Shown piece after piece: positions 60,846 through 64,000 of a stretch of DNA of 64,000 nt. Made by a program: the position numbers and the translations under genes. The notes under the pieces are model-generated. The model saw only the letters and a program-made list of their open reading frames with translations, had not been told where the DNA came from and did no database searches. Position 1 is the first letter of the stretch; every line of letters begins with the position of its first letter. Source of the stretch: Gorsachius magnificus (taxonomy: Eukaryota; Chordata; Aves; Pelecaniformes; Ardeidae); contig CM067081.1 of NCBI GenBank assembly GCA_034008185.1, positions 107,269,265-107,333,264 of the forward strand, read 5' to 3'.

Positions 60846-61437
60846 TGTCATGGTTTAACCCCGGCTGGCCACTAAACACCGCACAGCCGCTTGCTCATTC
60901 CCCCAACAGTGGGATGGGGAGAGAATCAGAAGAGAAAAAGTGAGAAAACTCATGAGCTGAGATAAACACAGCTTAATAGGGAAAGCAAAAGCTGCACATG
61001 CAAGCAAAGCAAAGAAAGGAATTCATTCCCTGCTTCCCATGGGCAGGCAGGTGTTCAGCCATCTCCAGGAAAGCAGGGCTCCACCACGTGTAACTGTTAC
61101 TTGGAAAGACAAACACCATCACTCCAAATTTCCCCCTCTTCCCTCGTCTTCCCCCAGTTTTATATTGTTGAGCATGACGTCATATGGTATCGAATATTCC
61201 TTTGGTCAGTTGGGGTCAGCTGTCCTGGCTGTGTCCCCTCACAACTTCTTGTGCACCCCTAGCTCACTCGCTGTTGGGGTGCGGAAGTAAAAAAGGCCTT
61301 AACTTTGTGTAGGCATTGCTGAGCAATAACTAAAACATCCCTGTATTATCAGCACTGTTTTGAGCACAAATCCAAAACATAGCCCCATACTATCTACTAT
61401 GAAGAAAATAAGTTCTATCCCAGCCAAAACCAGCACA
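60846..61437 (-). mobile_element. Solo ERV LTR, 592 bp, with perfect TSD TAAAG
   Basis: Plus-strand ends TGTCATGG...CCAGCACA, flanked by identical TAAAG at 60841-60845 and 61438-61442. In minus orientation it carries the same ordered blocks as the LTR at 7651: TGTGCTGGTTTTGGCTGG start, GACGTCATGC before a TATAAAAC box, ACGTGGTGGAGCCCTGCTTTCC, AGGTGTTCAGCC complement, and the AACCCCGGC end. It shares its TGTGCTGG start with the interrupted LTR at 2042. No internal region adjoins it, so it is a solo LTR. Confidence 0.95.
61157..61164 (-). promoter_or_regulatory. LTR TATA box
   Basis: The minus strand reads TATAAAAC, shortly after a CATATGACGTCATGC block that includes the palindrome TGACGTCA, a consensus CRE/ATF-type site. 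This is the U3 promoter of the LTR. Activity is unknown. Confidence 0.55.
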
Positions 61438-61442
61438 TAAAG

Positions 61443-62384
61443 CCAACAAATAGTTTTAGTACAAAATTGTACTTCTCAATAAATGGAGGATACAATGTCC
61501 CGAGTCACATTTGAACCCTTCCTTTAAAACTAATGTGAGAAAGAACTTGATATGAAGTAAAGGAAGAAACTCCTTCTTCCTGGAACATGCTCTTACAAAT
61601 AGAGTTTGGGAAGAAGTCTGATACATCACAACCTTCTTGTATGCTATACTGTAAGATGTAGCCCCCGATAACAGAGAGAAACTTCTCTCTGAGAAGTCTA
61701 AGAATATCACCTTGGGGTCCAATTCTCTCTCTGCAGGCTTGTGAAGAGCAGTTCAGAAGACCATGATGTTCATTACTTTAGCAACAAATTACTACAAAAC
61801 TAATAATTCAAATCGCCAATACCCTAATTAACTAGTAAACACACCAGTACTTTTAATATTCAATTACATCATTGTACACACTATCACACACAACTACAAA
61901 GTTACTAAAGATCGATCTTAAAACCTATGAACCACACACAACCAGTACTGAACTACAAATCTCTCATACAAGGATGGAGGCCTACCCCTCTTTGCTCTAG
62001 CTTCCCCCACCAAGTCTTTTGAAAGCAGAAGTGATTGGTTTTCCACCAGGTTGAGCAAAAGGGGGTTACTCCAGGTGTGCTTTGATCTGTAGGTCAGACT
62101 GCAAAAAATCTGCACTCCTACTGTCAGAAGGACATCCCCCTCTGTCCTTCATCAAACTGACTTCATACCTCTTTCTCTGTTTTTTCCCCATTTCTAGATC
62201 TTTCTTTTTGACTTCCTCGTATCTCCATGTGTCCTAACAAATAAACAACCTGCCTTAAGTGTTTCTTTTCCAGTTTTCTATATCTGTATCAAAATCTGGT
62301 GTTTCTTATGTTGTTACATGGAAAATCACAGCTTTATATGATGCTAGTTATATATAGTAAATACAGGTATAGTTATTTTCATGG
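61443..62384. other. Non-coding DNA, nothing recognised
   Basis: No gene or assignable repeat. Composition rises slightly toward the GC-rich block that follows. Confidence 0.5.
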
Positions 62385-62950
62385 CATAGCAAGGGGCCAG
62401 CTGCTCCCTAAGCAGTGGGGAACCTGGGAGCCAAGGAGGATCCTCAAGGTGCCAGAGCACGGGCCTTGCCACCTAGGGCTCATCCCACATGCCAAGGAGG
62501 GAACAAGGCAGGTTCGGTGGAGGGCGCCCAGCCTTGAGTCCAGCTTGCCATGGGAGTCTGTGATGAGGCAGGTCTGACATTAAACTGGGAATTCAGGATC
62601 AGACCAGGGTTCAGACAGTCTAGTGACTGCAAGGCAGGTCAATAGCAACAAGGCAGGTCCAACCTTAAGCTGGGAAGAGTCCACAGGTCAGGACCAACAA
62701 AAGTCCAGAGCCAGGCAACAGGCTATGTCAGAGCTGCAGACAGAGCCACCTCTGGTGTCAGTGGGCTGATGGCCCCACGTCGAGCTCAAGTGGGGCTCCT
62801 GGGCCCATGGCAGCACTGGTGGAGATACTAGAGGAGAACGCTCAGGGCCAGGAAGCCCCTCTTAGCAGCCCCAGGGCCCTGAGAGTTATCTAGGCACTGT
62901 TCGCCATTCAAGATCCTACTCCCCAAAAGGTCCCAAGACCATCTGGGTCA
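62385..62950. other. GC-rich block with degenerate internal repeats, unclassified
   Basis: About 565 bp, clearly richer in G+C than its surroundings. It contains repeated words built on AGGCAGGTC and CAGGTCAGGACC, including two longer related stretches (AGGCAGGTCTGACATTAAACTGGG at about 62567 and AGGCAGGTCCAACCTTAAGCTGGG at about 62651) roughly 87 bp apart. A 92-codon frame (62299-62577) covers part of it without recognisable motifs. It may be a decayed minisatellite or an unassigned repeat family. It is not CR1 or one of the LTRs seen elsewhere here. Confidence 0.45.
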
Positions 62951-64000
62951 TAGTGGTTACATTACTGTTTGCCTCACATGCTCCCCAGGACAAATCATTC
63001 TATTTAACCTTGATACCAATACCTAGATCAAACTGAGTTTAAACATTTTCTTACCTTATACACGGAGAATCTATATGCCTGAGCAACAGTTTTCACCCAC
63101 TTTTGTGCTCACGGAGCATCCTGCTTTCTATGGTAGCTGCTTGATTAGAGATCATTGACCTTGAAATGCTCCTTGGGCAACATCCTGGTTCCCTTCAAGG
63201 ATGATGATGATGCCTGGTATTCCATAAGGGCCCTCTTGCTCACAAAGTCAAAACAGCCTTTAGAAGGTGGCCTGCTGGTTATCTGCCACTTAAGAGATAT
63301 AACTGATTTTTGCTTGAAGTTTTTCCTTTAATACCTGTATGACCTATGAACATCATGAAAACAACATATGTATTTCAGAACTGAAATACAAGCACTCTAA
63401 AATCTCATCTTAACTTGATTTTTATTCCTGTAAAACACAAATAACTTTAAAACAAGTAGAAAAAAATATTTAAAGACAAAGTATGAAATTTGTGACATGA
63501 AAAAATAAAAATACTCTTTAATATTTTCTCCAAGAAGTAACAGTCTTCCTAACGTTTTTCAGCCTATCACAGACTTCAGAACACTGCAGGATTTTAGAAG
63601 TGATTAGTATTTCCAGATTTTTCCTCCAGAAAATGATCAGTCCTTCATTGACTGAAAGGATTAAACTGAACATCCAGTCAATGATTAATTATTTGGCAAT
63701 GGCGATTAATAAAGAATAAGCTCAATGGCATTAATTGACATTGGCAATTCTCTTCTTCTATAACAACATTAAACTTAAATTTAATTAAAAAATAAAATTT
63801 GGTTACATTTTCAAAAGGGTCAGCCATATTCTCATTAGATCGATATATCTAATCACGCCATACTCTACTTATAATGGTGGAATGCTACACCTGCAAAATA
63901 GATTAGAAGTATGTTCAAAGACACATTAAATAACCTTTATTTAACAGTGGAAGCATTAACTATTTCTTTAAGATAATGTGTCTCCATTCTAGGGGACACA
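62951..64000. other. AT-rich non-coding DNA
   Basis: No gene or transposon. 63676-63755 holds a cluster of homeodomain-type TAAT cores (see findings). The sequence ends without a recognisable boundary. Confidence 0.5.

Overview
The window looks like AT-rich, gene-poor vertebrate DNA, almost certainly from a bird. The evidence is the repeat content. There are many 5'-truncated CR1 LINEs ending in the (ATTCTATG)n-type 3' tail, with ORF2 reverse-transcriptase and endonuclease remnants. There are also several ~550-593 bp endogenous-retrovirus LTRs of avian type (TGTCCTGG...ACCACAACA or ...GACA ends). I found no host protein-coding gene, structural RNA gene, CRISPR array, IS element or operon that I can support. 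The window is probably intergenic or deep intronic. Species cannot be named from the sequence alone.

Layout: 1-2041 is plain AT-rich DNA. 2042-5036 is a solo LTR (+) broken by two later CR1 insertions, one minus (2361-2884) and one plus (3031-4905). Removing both leaves 593 bp, the length of the intact LTRs nearby. 7651-8222 is a clean solo LTR with a 5-bp target duplication (GGAGG). Two old minus CR1 pieces lie at 13380-13795 and 13946-14130. 17404-18873 is a short minus-strand retroviral element: a full 5' LTR, a lysine-tRNA-like primer-binding site, a 231-codon hydrophobic ORF with a Thr/Pro/Val repeat tail, and only the last 134 bp of the 3' LTR. It has no gag, pol or env. 20644-21236 is a solo LTR of a second subfamily (TSD TAGAC).

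24231-26105 is a both-ends-truncated internal CR1 fragment (ORF1 esterase plus ORF2 endonuclease) between two 91-bp direct repeats. 27774-28325 is another solo LTR. 32895-33028 is a small CR1 tail. 36509-37793 and 48512-49110 are minus CR1 copies closely related to the one at 3031-4905. 51140-52290 is a decayed ancient CR1. 56966-57335 is a CR1 3' end. 60846-61437 is a minus solo LTR with a perfect TAAAG duplication. 62385-62950 is a GC-rich block of degenerate repeats that I cannot assign. The rest is AT-rich sequence with simple repeats.

Most notable: (1) the small gag/pol-less LTR element carrying an intact hydrophobic ORF of unknown function; (2) two independently inserted CR1 copies that share the same three ORF2-breaking lesions, implying a defective source mobilised in trans; (3) a CR1 internal fragment flanked by a 91-bp duplication, which ordinary CR1 retrotransposition does not make.
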